Positions 8,479 through 17,406 of a stretch of DNA of 64,000 nucleotides are shown here, in pieces. A program made the translations under genes and the position numbers. Location of the stretch: NCBI RefSeq assembly GCF_002876705.1, contig NZ_MDAG01000090.1, positions 62,001 through 126,000 on the forward strand, in the 5' to 3' direction. The notes under the pieces were generated by a model that was not told where the DNA came from, ran no database searches, and saw only the letters and a program-made list of their open reading frames with translations. The DNA is from Enterovibrio norvegicus_B (GTDB lineage Bacteria > Pseudomonadota > Gammaproteobacteria > Enterobacterales > Vibrionaceae). Positions within the stretch are counted from its first letter, which is position 1. Every line of letters starts with the position of its first letter.

Positions 8479-8608
8479 GAGGCCCTCAGAGCGTCCACTT
8501 CATCGTTAAATTCCTGTGAAATAGAATGACTATTCCTACAAGAATTTGCCTTGAATTGAACACTCTGATGGCCTCTGACATCGAGCATCTTCAAGTTGTT
8601 TGGGTATA
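8479..8608 (-). repeat. Truncated copy of a dispersed MITE-like repeat
   Basis: These 130 bases match, in reverse orientation and with only a few differences, the first half of the element at 42877-43140. The right end keeps the terminal motif TTGGGTA followed by TA; the other half is missing and the sequence diverges abruptly at 8479. The repeat ends 17 bases before the ATG of the LysR-type gene, so it supplies most of that gene's upstream region. Confidence 0.85.
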
Positions 8609-8625
8609 CACAAGGACAAGTGAGA

Positions 8626-9543
8626 ATGAACCTAGAGAGCAAATGGCTAGAAGATTTTCTCGCGCTGGCGGAAACGCGAAATTTTTCTGCGGCCGCAGTG
8701 CGTCGAAATGTCACTCAGCCCGCGTTCAGCCGTCGTATTCGCATGTTGGAGAGGAGTGTGGGCGCTGAACTTGTTGATCGCGGCCAAACGCCCATTGCTT
8801 TGACCGAAAGTGGACGGGTGTTCCGTGTAACAGCGCGAACCTTGATGAATCAGATTGCGGAAAGTGTCGGCCAAATTTCTGCTCTGAATAATTCCGACGG
8901 ACGGATTGTACGATTAGCGTCTGCCCATTCGCTCGCGCTGAACTTGACATTCGCAATTCAAACTGAGCTATCAACACAGGTAGAAATGCCCATGCTGAGC
9001 GTGGAAGCCATGAATGTTGATGAAGCGGTTGATGCGCTCAAAGAGGGCGAGTGCGACATCTTGTTTGCTTTCGATAATGAGCACATGAAGCTTCCACCTT
9101 TCGAACATATTCCTGTTGGTGTGGCGGAACTTCTTCCTGTTTGCAGTAAACATGAAGACGGTACGCCACGTTTTTCCCTCACTCGAAAAACGGTGTTGAT
9201 GAATGACGACGAAGCACTTCCCACGCCTTGGCTTGCCTATAGCCCAACCTCTTACATGGGGCGACAAACAGAATCAGTACGCCATGAGGTGAACATTGAA
9301 CCTGTGTTTCTTTCGTCCATGGTCGATATGCTTAAAGCGCAAGCATTGCTGGGTAATGGCGTGGCATGGCTGCCAGATTTTTCGGTGCAAAAAGAATTGG
9401 AAGAAGGTGCATTGGTGGTAATTGGTGAACCTTATTTGATTCGTGATGTTGCTTACTTCGCATACAGATATCAGGCAAGGTTGCATCCCTCGGGAGAAAA
9501 AGTGTGGAAGGCACTTAAAAGTTTATCGAATGCAGAAACGTGA
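8626..9543 (+). CDS. LysR-type regulator, HypT/YjiE subfamily (candidate DgcR)
   Basis: A 305-residue LysR regulator: winged helix at about residues 1-65 with the NVTQPAFSRRIR recognition region, then a periplasmic-binding-like effector domain. The N-terminus (ESKWLEDFL) and the middle (NVDEAVDALKEG, SYMGR) closely resemble E. coli HypT/YjiE, the hypochlorite-responsive regulator. Its divergent placement beside dgcNA suggests it is the D-glutamate regulator DgcR. I chose the ATG at 8626, behind a weak AAGGACAAG site; ten earlier codons would lie in the repeat. Whether it senses an amino acid or an oxidant cannot be told from sequence. Confidence 0.85.
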   Translation: MNLESKWLEDFLALAETRNFSAAAVRRNVTQPAFSRRIRMLERSVGAELVDRGQTPIALTESGRVFRVTARTLMNQIAESVGQISALNNSDGRIVRLASAHSLALNLTFAIQTELSTQVEMPMLSVEAMNVDEAVDALKEGECDILFAFDNEHMKLPPFEHIPVGVAELLPVCSKHEDGTPRFSLTRKTVLMNDDEALPTPWLAYSPTSYMGRQTESVRHEVNIEPVFLSSMVDMLKAQALLGNGVAWLPDFSVQKELEEGALVVIGEPYLIRDVAYFAYRYQARLHPSGEKVWKALKSLSNAET

Positions 9544-9735
9544 CATTTCTAATGTAACTCATGTGCTTAACGCTACGTTGAGAAGAAAGTCGGGGCTGAT
9601 TGCAATATCTCGTGAAGGAAACTGCTATATTTTTTGAACGTGCTGCCGATACATACCGTGTCGATAGATAGCCATCCTTAATTGCTTTTCGACACCACGT
9701 TTTCCTACTCCGATTTGTTTGACGCTGGGGGTGTC

Positions 9736-11319
9736 ATGCTAGTAAAAGAACCCATCCCGAATTTCGTCAAAGCCATGGGGCATCGCGTCGTCGCGTACAT
9801 TTTGAACGTGACCGAATCTGAAGCGCGTCAGGTTCTGCAGAATCAATATCGATTGTCTGCAAAGCAACAAGATACGTTTATTTCTTATGTCCAATTGTGT
9901 CGCCAAATGCGCGCAGTGGCCTTATCACAGGGTGATATTGAGCAATCCTTTTTTCACCGAATTCCGCATGTGTTGCAGAACGGCCAACACATTTTTTCCG
10001 TTTGGCGAAACCAGAATGATGGGTTTCAGCCGAGCGTAAGTATCAGTGATCCACTCGCTAAGAGCTTGGCGGCCGTGGCCACTGAGCTATACCCGTTGTT
10101 TCTTGTTAAAGCGGGGACAAAGCCGCACCTTTTCTATCGCGCATCTGGCTATTTGAGCGCAGCGATTGCTCAGTTACCGGGTCACAAAGCGCTTTATCGC
10201 CACATTCTTGAAGATCCCTCTTTCGAACGTGTTTTTGAAACCATCAGCAATGAACCGAGCGAAACGCTGGGGCACTATGTTGATTCAAAGGGCAAGCGAG
10301 GTGTGATCACGCTGTCTTCATTGCCGTCTGCCATTTTGCTCAACAGTTATGATTTGATGCGTATCCGTGGACCGATGTCAGACAGTACATTCGTCGAAAC
10401 TGTGCTCGAGTTGCTTGAGATCGCACGCAGTGTGGCCGACGGTGAAGTGGCGCAGATCCCGTTGTTCGTTGGGTTTAGAAACGCAGCGTTGGTGGATTTG
10501 GATGAGCTTGATACCAAATGGGGAACGATTCGTCGTTATACACCCTCAATTGCGGAATACACGTTGCATTTGCCAAGCCTGATGGCAAAGCGCAAAGACA
10601 GTGGCTTCATGCTCGAATCGGGCTATGCCTACGCCATTAACAGCGGCGATCTGCTTGAAGATGATGATTGGCCTGATGATGTGCTAGAAGCTGATAACGA
10701 AAAAGTGTCAACAGAACTCAACATCACTTTGTGTTTGGCCATGTGTTTTTTAAATGACTCGCCACCGTTTGTCGCGCCTGAGTGGGTGTGGCATGTTGAT
10801 CCTTTCTCCTTGGAAGGGGCGAAGGAAAACGTTGATACCGTTAAAGAAGCAGACGAACCCGTTCAAATTACGACCAGAATTTTGGATGATGTTGAAAACT
10901 GGAGCTTGTTGCTTGAAGACACGGATTCAACAGGTATCCGATTAGCGTTTAGTCGTCTCTTTAGCGCAGCACGCCAACCATCACGTCTCGATGGATTGCT
11001 GGATGCGATGGTCGCACTGCGCAATATATTTGGTGCGGGCAGTAACGCAGATGACGTGCCAAAAGCGGTTGAAGCATTAGTATCAGGCGATGCTGATGAA
11101 GCTGCACAACTTGCCCTTGAATTGGCCGAGGATTGGAACCAGATATTGCAAGGTGATGCGTGGTGGGATGCGGAAGAAGTTCGCGAGAAAACCATGTTGT
11201 GTATTTCCCTGTGCCTTACGTGTTTGCACCATCTGTATTTGAAAATGCCAACACTGGTGAGCGACCCCGATCGATTGGCGAAAATTGTCAGCAAAACCAA
11301 GGACAATATCGCCTGCTAG
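9736..11319 (+). CDS. Unknown protein, possible Apea-like HEPN C-terminus
   Basis: A 527-residue cytoplasmic protein that I do not recognise with certainty. The N-terminus (about 1-50) is helical and could be a DNA-binding or antitoxin-like segment. In the C-terminal third, the pattern 'AFSRLF-AAR----RLDGLLDAMVALRNIFG' resembles the Apea-like HEPN domain common in stand-alone defence-type proteins, preceded by a tryptophan-containing acidic stretch as in that family. The catalytic R-x4-6-H pair of active HEPN RNases is not visible. No signal peptide or membrane helix. The ATG at 9736 follows GGGGGTG; an 18-codon longer TTG start at 9682 is weaker. The gene stands alone. Confidence 0.6.
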   Translation: MLVKEPIPNFVKAMGHRVVAYILNVTESEARQVLQNQYRLSAKQQDTFISYVQLCRQMRAVALSQGDIEQSFFHRIPHVLQNGQHIFSVWRNQNDGFQPSVSISDPLAKSLAAVATELYPLFLVKAGTKPHLFYRASGYLSAAIAQLPGHKALYRHILEDPSFERVFETISNEPSETLGHYVDSKGKRGVITLSSLPSAILLNSYDLMRIRGPMSDSTFVETVLELLEIARSVADGEVAQIPLFVGFRNAALVDLDELDTKWGTIRRYTPSIAEYTLHLPSLMAKRKDSGFMLESGYAYAINSGDLLEDDDWPDDVLEADNEKVSTELNITLCLAMCFLNDSPPFVAPEWVWHVDPFSLEGAKENVDTVKEADEPVQITTRILDDVENWSLLLEDTDSTGIRLAFSRLFSAARQPSRLDGLLDAMVALRNIFGAGSNADDVPKAVEALVSGDADEAAQLALELAEDWNQILQGDAWWDAEEVREKTMLCISLCLTCLHHLYLKMPTLVSDPDRLAKIVSKTKDNIAC

Positions 11320-11505
11320 ATTCCATGATACTTCAATAGCCTTTGAGTTATGTATCACGTATTTTGACCACTTTTTTGACCGTTCACTTCTCCTCTTATG
11401 TTCTAATTGGCTTTACCAATCTAATGATGCTGCGGGTTTCTGTGGGTTCAGATAGCTTGGTATTGTTATTTAGGGACTAAAAACAGAACAATAAGAGGGG
11501 CAAGT

Positions 11506-13335
11506 GTGAGCGTTAAAATTAATCAAATTAATGTCTATCCCGTAAAATCTATTGGCGGCACGTCACTCAGCAATGCTTGGGTTGAAAAGATAGGGTTGAG
11601 TTTCGATCGACGTTTTATGGTGGCAGACAGTACGGGCAAGTTTATTACGGGTCGTACACATCCCATTCTGGCAAAAGTCACGGCATCCCTACAAGCCAAC
11701 GGTATTACCCTCACACATCCCACCATGTCGCCGTTAGTTCTGAAATACGCGCAATTTTCTCTGACTGAAGTTAACACCAATGTTTTCAAAGATGAGTTTG
11801 CCGGTTACGCGACAACAGCCACTGCTAACGCCTGGTTCAGCCATTTGCTCAGCGGGCAAATGCAGCTGTTGTTCACGGGCGAAACATCGTCGCCACGTTT
11901 TGGCAAAAAGGCGAATGTGAACGTGAGCTTTGCTGATGGATTCCCATTGTTGCTCATTTCAGAAGCATCGTTGGCCGCGTTAAATGCGCGCTCGCCTGAT
12001 CTTCACTCTATGGATCAGTTCCGTACCAACTTGGTGGCAACGGGCTGTGACGCTTTTGAGGAAGACCGTTGGGCGAAAATCCGTATTGGCACGGTGGAGT
12101 TCAGTGTGGATTGCCCGTGTAGCCGCTGCGTGTTCACGACGTTAGATCTTGAGAGTGGGCGATTCCGACCGAATGGTGAGCCGATCACCACCTTGTCGAA
12201 ATTTCGCACTGACAAAGGCGGCAATGTGAATTTCGGCATGAACTTGATCGCCTTGAATGAAGGCATGATTCAAGCGGGTGACGACATCGAGGTGTTGGCA
12301 TACCGTGATGTTGAAGAATACGAAGATCTTACTATTCCCAAGTTAGAGCTTGTGTGTACGGAAACCGAAGCGGTTTCCCGTGATTTCCAAACTTTCTGGT
12401 TCGAGCGCACAGAGGGGCCGCTGCCAACGTACAAAGCAGGACAACACCTTCCGATCGAGCTCGATATAGACGGCAAACGCATCCAGCGCCGCTACACCTT
12501 GTCATCGACACCAACCCGTCCTGAGCGTTTATCCCTTTCAGTGAAGCGCATCGACGGTGGTTTGGTATCGAACTGGCTGCATGACAATGTCACGCAGGGC
12601 AGCCGCATTGTCGCTCAACAGCCGGATGGACAATTCCACCTGAGTGACCAAGCCTACAAGCGTAACACCTTGTTGCTGCTTTCTGGCGGCAGCGGCGTGA
12701 CCCCAATGATGTCCATGCTAAGAGCGTTAGCGGATGCGAATGAAATTAAAGACGTTGTGTTCTTGCATCAATGCAGTAGCGAAGTGGACATTCCGTTTGC
12801 AGACGAACTTAACGCCCTTGCCGAGCAGCATAAAGGCCTTACGGTGATGACCTTACTGAGTCAACCGTCAGAACAATGGTCTGGCATGGCGGGCAGATTG
12901 GACCAAACGCATTTGGCGCTTGTGCCAAAACTCGCTCAACGAGACGTGTTTGTTTGTGGTCCGCAAGGCTTTATGGAGTCAGCCATGAACGTGCTTGATA
13001 CCTTGGGTGTGCCTGAGTCACAACGTCACCAAGAGTTCTTCAGCACACCCGGTACTTCAAGTGATGATGTTGCCGCTGAGGTGAACATTACCATCGAAGG
13101 TGAATTCATCCGTGGGGATAATCAGCGTCCTATTCTGGTTCAAGCGGAAGAGGCAGGAATTCCGCTGGAATACAGCTGTCGTGCCGGTGTGTGTGGCTGC
13201 TGCAAGATGCGTTTACTTGATGGCGAAGTGGATCAACCTGATATGCCAGCACTCTATCCAGGTGAAAAAGAAGAAGGCTTGGTGTTGACGTGTTGTTGTG
13301 TGCCCAAAGGCGATGTGACGCTGGCGAGCCTCTAA
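11506..13335 (+). CDS. MOSC domain / NAD(P)H-flavin reductase / 2Fe-2S ferredoxin fusion (YcbX-like)
   Basis: A 609-residue three-part protein. Residues 1-265 are a MOSC N-barrel plus MOSC domain with the conserved Cys203-Pro-Cys205 area; 275-375 form an FAD-binding domain with RRYTLSST; 385-510 an NAD(P)-binding domain with GGSGVTPMM; and 530-609 a plant-type ferredoxin with Cys558, Cys563, Cys566 and one of Cys596-598. E. coli YcbX has only MOSC plus ferredoxin (369 residues) and reduces N-hydroxylated bases together with CysJ; here the reductase is built in, so the protein could take electrons directly from NAD(P)H to a molybdenum-cofactor site. GTG start behind AAGAGGGG. Confidence 0.88.
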   Translation: MSVKINQINVYPVKSIGGTSLSNAWVEKIGLSFDRRFMVADSTGKFITGRTHPILAKVTASLQANGITLTHPTMSPLVLKYAQFSLTEVNTNVFKDEFAGYATTATANAWFSHLLSGQMQLLFTGETSSPRFGKKANVNVSFADGFPLLLISEASLAALNARSPDLHSMDQFRTNLVATGCDAFEEDRWAKIRIGTVEFSVDCPCSRCVFTTLDLESGRFRPNGEPITTLSKFRTDKGGNVNFGMNLIALNEGMIQAGDDIEVLAYRDVEEYEDLTIPKLELVCTETEAVSRDFQTFWFERTEGPLPTYKAGQHLPIELDIDGKRIQRRYTLSSTPTRPERLSLSVKRIDGGLVSNWLHDNVTQGSRIVAQQPDGQFHLSDQAYKRNTLLLLSGGSGVTPMMSMLRALADANEIKDVVFLHQCSSEVDIPFADELNALAEQHKGLTVMTLLSQPSEQWSGMAGRLDQTHLALVPKLAQRDVFVCGPQGFMESAMNVLDTLGVPESQRHQEFFSTPGTSSDDVAAEVNITIEGEFIRGDNQRPILVQAEEAGIPLEYSCRAGVCGCCKMRLLDGEVDQPDMPALYPGEKEEGLVLTCCCVPKGDVTLASL

Positions 13336-13399
13336 GGCCAACAAAACCTAAGCAAAGCACCGAAAAATAACGTATTTTTTCGATAAGCTAACATTTAAG

Positions 13400-13435
13400 G
13401 CTGCCGCATGAGGTATCATTGCGGCAGCTTTTTTA
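13400..13435 (+). terminator. Terminator after the MOSC fusion gene
   Basis: Arms GCTGCCGCA/TGCGGCAGC followed by a T-run. It ends only about 15 bases before the next ATG, leaving no room for a promoter downstream of it. Confidence 0.85.
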
Positions 13436-13449
13436 TGGGATGAATATTA

Positions 13450-14175
13450 ATGACGAGCGTCAAAACAAAGAACGCAGCACTACTTTTACTCGGTGCTGCC
13501 GCCGGTGGAATACTTGCCAGTGCTGTGTGGTTTGATCAGGTGGTTGAATTAGAAAAACAATATGTGGCACTAAACAGTGATCACACCACACTGGCAAAAG
13601 GCATCGAGGCGAAAGAGCTCGCGTTGTCAGTGAGCGCATCTCAGCACGAGAAAACCCAGAGCAATGTTGAAAAGCTGGTGGTTCAATTGCAGGAAAAAGA
13701 CAAAGAATTGGCAGAGCTCGAACACAAAATTACGATGAAAAGCCGTCAGTCTCAATCTCAAAATAGCGAGCAAACCGAAAAGCTATTGCAAAGTGAAAAA
13801 GCACTTGAGGCCCTGCGCACCCGTCTTCAAAACACTGACCGTCTGTATGCTGAGCGATTTCGTTTGACGAAAGCCGTGAACGAATTGAATGAGAACATTT
13901 TAAAAGCGAGCCACAAGGCAGAAGCAAGCCAAAAAGCCTGTGATGAGTTTAAAAAAGGCAATTCGTGGAATCGCGTCTCTCAAGATGACTGTGATACGTA
14001 CGCCAAGATGAAGAAAACAGCCGATGACATGATTGAAGAGTTCGATGTGATTAGCGGTCAGCTTGACAGCGTTAATCGCCAGTTATCGGCGTTTGGGAAT
14101 TTGCCATTGGTGAGCAAAAACGCCACAAATGAAAAAGCCGATAAAGCGGGTGCTAAGCTCGTGATTTCAAACTGA
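13450..14175 (+). CDS. Membrane-anchored coiled-coil protein, unknown function
   Basis: A 241-residue protein with an N-terminal hydrophobic segment (about residues 10-27, rich in Ala, Leu and Gly) that should act as an uncleaved anchor, then about 130 residues of predicted coiled coil rich in Glu, Lys, Gln and Ser. Two cysteines in the C-terminal third could form a disulfide if it faces the periplasm. No family recognised. The start lies just after a strong terminator, so its own promoter must overlap or precede that hairpin, or it depends on readthrough. A chemotaxis-like regulator gene follows about 200 bases later. Confidence 0.65.
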   Translation: MTSVKTKNAALLLLGAAAGGILASAVWFDQVVELEKQYVALNSDHTTLAKGIEAKELALSVSASQHEKTQSNVEKLVVQLQEKDKELAELEHKITMKSRQSQSQNSEQTEKLLQSEKALEALRTRLQNTDRLYAERFRLTKAVNELNENILKASHKAEASQKACDEFKKGNSWNRVSQDDCDTYAKMKKTADDMIEEFDVISGQLDSVNRQLSAFGNLPLVSKNATNEKADKAGAKLVISN

Positions 14176-14376
14176 GATTAGCGCTTTCATTTTTTCATAT
14201 TCAAGTAAATGCACTTGGCTTGGCGATAAACTGCGTAACTCGCACTATGCTTATGAATAAATGCCGTATCAATAAGACAGATGCATGATAAATGCGTTAT
14301 ATTTCGCAGGCTTGTTTCTGAATTTTCATAAGATGCATACAGCATCGACAATAATCGGATAGTGGGAGTAAACACG

Positions 14377-15405
14377 TTGACGACCCGAATATTGATCACT
14401 GATGACTCTGCATTAGCGCGAAAGCAACTTGCGCGTTCTCTTCCTGAACACCTGAATGCCGATGTCACCTTTGCTGAAAATGGCAAAATTGCCATCGAAG
14501 CCCTGCAATCTCAACCCTTTGATTTAATGTTCCTTGACCTCACGATGCCAGAAATGGACGGATTCCAAACCTTGGAAGCCATGCGTGATCAGAACATCAA
14601 GGTTCCTGTTTTTGTGGTGTCAGGTGATATCCAGCCAAAAGCCCAACAACGTGTGTTAGCGCTAGGTGCGCAAGCCTTCGTTAAAAAGCCCGTTTCTCAA
14701 GCTGAATTGATTGAGATGCTTGAACCGTATAAAGACGTAGAAAGAGTGCAATCCGTTCCGCAGCCCGCCGCGCCAATGCAAGCTATATCCACACCTGCGA
14801 GTGTGAAAATCGGCCGACGTGAAATGTACATGGAAGTGGTGAATGTGGCGATGGGACGCGCAGCCGATTCGTTAGCGCGCTATTTTGATGTGTTCGTTCA
14901 TATGCCGCTCCCTCAAGTGAATGTGTTTGAGGTGAGTGAGCTCGACATGACTATTCGCCACCTTGCTGCGAACGACAATATGTCGGGCATTTGCCAAGGT
15001 TTTAGTGGTGAAGGGTTAGCCGGCGAAGCCTTAATGTTGATTTCCGATTCCTCGATGAAGGATCTGCTCGGAATTTTGGACTATCCCGACGACGGCTCCA
15101 TCGACAACGATCTTGAAGTGCTCGTGGATGTCAGCAATGTGCTTATCAGTGCGTTCTTAGCCGGCATTGGGGAACAAGCGGGGTTGGTGTTTGCTCAAAG
15201 CTATCCTGTGATTCTTGGCCAGCACATGGATGTTGGTAGCTTGGTTGATAATATGAGCGGCTCGTGGAAGCGTACAGTGACAATAGAAGTGAGCTACGCC
15301 ATCGACGACACCAACATTAAGTGTGATCTTTTGTTGTTGCTGGTGGATGAATCCTTGCCATTGCTTGATGCGAAACTGGCTTACTTGATGGACGATGAGG
15401 ATTAA
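14377..15405 (+). CDS. CheY-like receiver fused to CheX/CheC-like phosphatase domain
   Basis: A 342-residue two-domain protein. Residues 4-120 form a receiver with phospho-acceptor Asp54 and Lys in the KKP motif; residues 145-340 resemble CheX/CheC, phosphatases of CheY-P, with the VDVSNVLISAF helix in place of the usual E-x-x-N motif (Asp replaces Glu). This points to a phospho-signalling output that is not a DNA binder, perhaps linked to chemotaxis or to the PAS protein encoded two bases downstream. I prefer the TTG start at 14377, 8 bases after GGGAG; a GTG at 14362 in the same frame is possible. Confidence 0.85.
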   Translation: MTTRILITDDSALARKQLARSLPEHLNADVTFAENGKIAIEALQSQPFDLMFLDLTMPEMDGFQTLEAMRDQNIKVPVFVVSGDIQPKAQQRVLALGAQAFVKKPVSQAELIEMLEPYKDVERVQSVPQPAAPMQAISTPASVKIGRREMYMEVVNVAMGRAADSLARYFDVFVHMPLPQVNVFEVSELDMTIRHLAANDNMSGICQGFSGEGLAGEALMLISDSSMKDLLGILDYPDDGSIDNDLEVLVDVSNVLISAFLAGIGEQAGLVFAQSYPVILGQHMDVGSLVDNMSGSWKRTVTIEVSYAIDDTNIKCDLLLLLVDESLPLLDAKLAYLMDDED

Positions 15406-15407
15406 CC

Positions 15408-15836
15408 ATGATTGACTCACCAGAATTTGAACAGTTCAACTGGATGGTCGATATGGTGCAAAATATCGACATGGGGTTGATCGTCGTAGACCGCGATTTC
15501 ACTGTGCACATGTGGAATGGATTTATGGTTCACCACACGGGTAAACACCCAAATAAAGTGCAGGGGAAATCGTTGTTTGAGGTCTTTCCTGAAATCTCTG
15601 AAGCATGGTTCCGCGCAAAATGCAGACCCGTGTTCGAGCTTAAATGCCGCAGTTTCGTGTTGTGGAAGCAGCGTCCGTATCTGTTTCGCTGCCGCAATGT
15701 TCGTCCTATTACGGGACGAGCGAAATTTATGTACCAAAACGTGACGTTGAACCCAATGGTCAACTTACGGGGCGAAGTGCAGCACATGTTTATCTCAGTG
15801 GCGGATGTGACTGGGGAAGCGTTGGCGCATGATTAA
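15408..15836 (+). CDS. PAS-domain protein
   Basis: A 142-residue protein made almost only of a single PAS domain: the core 'MGLIVVDRDFTVHMWN' followed by a helix with NKVQGKSLFEVFPE is typical. It has no output domain, so it should act by binding a partner. It starts two bases after the CheY-CheX stop, with a GAGGA ribosome site inside the end of that gene, so the two are cotranscribed and probably work together. The ligand is unknown. Confidence 0.85.
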   Translation: MIDSPEFEQFNWMVDMVQNIDMGLIVVDRDFTVHMWNGFMVHHTGKHPNKVQGKSLFEVFPEISEAWFRAKCRPVFELKCRSFVLWKQRPYLFRCRNVRPITGRAKFMYQNVTLNPMVNLRGEVQHMFISVADVTGEALAHD

Positions 15837-15890
15837 GCACCGCTGATACCAAACCTTTTGTGTTCTTCGCGCTATATTGCCTGCAAAACG

Positions 15891-15921
15891 AAAAAGCCGA
15901 TCTCAATAGGATCGGCTTTTT
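15891..15921. terminator. Bidirectional terminator
   Basis: AAAAAGCCGAT/ATCGGCTTTTT hairpin between the PAS gene and the convergent M48 peptidase gene; it has T-runs on both strands. Confidence 0.88.
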
Positions 15922-15947
15922 GTTTGCCTAGGGCTAGATGTTAGAAA

Positions 15948-16748
15948 CTAGACATTCGGACGGCCACAGTTTGGAGCTTTTCTGTTCGTGGCGGGCAACG
16001 CATTGATGGCATCTTGAAGGTCATCAATACGGGTGTCATGTGAAGGGTGGGTGGAAAGAATCTCTGGCGGTGCGCCTTCAGAGGCTTTCGCCATGTTTTT
16101 CCATAATTGAACGCTTTGGTTCGGATCGAACCCCGCTTCGTTCATCAACTGCACACCGATCAAATCGGATTCAGATTCATGTGCTCGGCTAAACGGTAGC
16201 AGTACACCAACATTCACACCAAGGCCAAGCCCTTGCATGATCAAGTCTGAATTCGCCGTGCCGCTCGCTCCCAGCGCAATGCTGGTAATTTGCAGCGCAC
16301 CGTTTGCTGCCATTGAGCTAGAGACACGTTCACTGCCGTGGCTTGCCATCACATGACCTATTTCGTGCCCAATGACAGACGCTAATTGATCTTGTGTCTG
16401 CGCGACTTTTAACAATCCTGTGTACACGCCGATCTTTCCGCCCGGTAAAGCGAATGCATTGACTTGCGGACTATCAAACACCACCACTTCCCATTTTTCA
16501 AAATCGGGCTGAGGTGGTGTGACCTTCAAAATGGCATCGGTCACACACTGCACATATTGGATCGTTTTCGTATCTTTGCTGATTTTCTCGTTTGATTTGA
16601 GCTCAGAAAACGAAGATGCGCCCAGTTGCGCCATTTCAGCACCCGACACGAGAATGAACTGGTTTCTGCCCGTCGGAGAGGTGGAGCAACCCACTAAAAA
16701 TGCGAGCAATGCGGTGGCGACCGTTGTTTTTAACGCCTTGAATTTCAT
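15948..16748 (-). CDS. M48-family metallopeptidase lipoprotein (LoiP-like)
   Basis: A 266-residue lipoprotein: signal peptide ending in the lipobox LVGC with lipidated Cys21, then an M48 peptidase domain with the zinc motif HEIGH (128-132) and the third ligand in the HESESD segment. Related to E. coli LoiP (YggG), an outer-membrane quality-control protease, and of similar length (252). It lies alone and faces the periplasm. The residue after the lipid cysteine is Ser, which fits outer-membrane sorting. Confidence 0.88.
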   Translation of the reverse strand: MKFKALKTTVATALLAFLVGCSTSPTGRNQFILVSGAEMAQLGASSFSELKSNEKISKDTKTIQYVQCVTDAILKVTPPQPDFEKWEVVVFDSPQVNAFALPGGKIGVYTGLLKVAQTQDQLASVIGHEIGHVMASHGSERVSSSMAANGALQITSIALGASGTANSDLIMQGLGLGVNVGVLLPFSRAHESESDLIGVQLMNEAGFDPNQSVQLWKNMAKASEGAPPEILSTHPSHDTRIDDLQDAINALPATNRKAPNCGRPNV

Positions 16749-16975
16749 CTTTCCATTCCCTTGTTTCGCCTTGGGTACATTTTAATCACTCTGCTTGTAG
16801 GGGCAAGCGGCATTAGCCGCAGAAAGCAGGTTGGGTATGTTTCATTTTACGTTTTATCACGACTGAGTATTTTCTGTTTTTTGAGTCTCAAGCACCTACA
16901 AACCATAGCCGAATCATTGAGAACGGCGGATAATGCCAACGATAATGATGCAAACAAATCTATCAGGAGCTCGGT

Positions 16976-17404
16976 TTGTCTATTTGGAAAAAAGCCATTT
17001 CTCTCGACGGTCTCAATGCAACGTCTAAAAACACCTTGGTTGAGCACCTTGGTATTCAATACACCCATTTTGACGACAATAGCTTAACGGGCACCATGCC
17101 TGTCGACTCACGTACACATCAGCCGCTGGGCATGTTGCATGGTGGCGCTTCTGTCGTACTTGCAGAAACACTGGGCTCACTGGCAGCGAATATGTGCGTG
17201 GAAGAAAACAAGTACTGTGTCGGTCTAGATATCAATGCGAACCATATTCGTGCAATGCGTTCGGGGTTTGTCACCGGCGTAGCGACGCCGACGCATTTGG
17301 GTGCAACGACTCAGGTGTGGCAAATCGAAATCAGCGATGAGCGTGGCCGTCTCGTGTGTACAAGTCGCTTGACCATGGCTGTTCTGCAACATAAAGGGAA
17401 ATAA
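16976..17404 (+). CDS. Hotdog thioesterase, MenI/EntH-like
   Basis: A 142-residue hotdog-fold acyl-CoA thioesterase very similar to E. coli MenI (YdiI), which hydrolyses 1,4-dihydroxy-2-naphthoyl-CoA in menaquinone synthesis, and to EntH. Shared landmarks are TMPVDSRTHQP, the catalytic-region LHGGASVVLAET and HLGATTQVWQIEI. Which of the two substrates is used cannot be decided; with no siderophore genes nearby, MenI-type function is more likely. The start is TTG at 16976, 5 bases after AGGAG. The next gene follows after two bases. Confidence 0.88.
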   Translation: MSIWKKAISLDGLNATSKNTLVEHLGIQYTHFDDNSLTGTMPVDSRTHQPLGMLHGGASVVLAETLGSLAANMCVEENKYCVGLDINANHIRAMRSGFVTGVATPTHLGATTQVWQIEISDERGRLVCTSRLTMAVLQHKGK

Positions 17405-17406
17405 GC

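Noticed and set aside
16776..16838. Region with two TTGGGTA motifs upstream of the thioesterase gene
   Set aside because: The motifs are direct, not inverted, and the sequence between them does not match the element.
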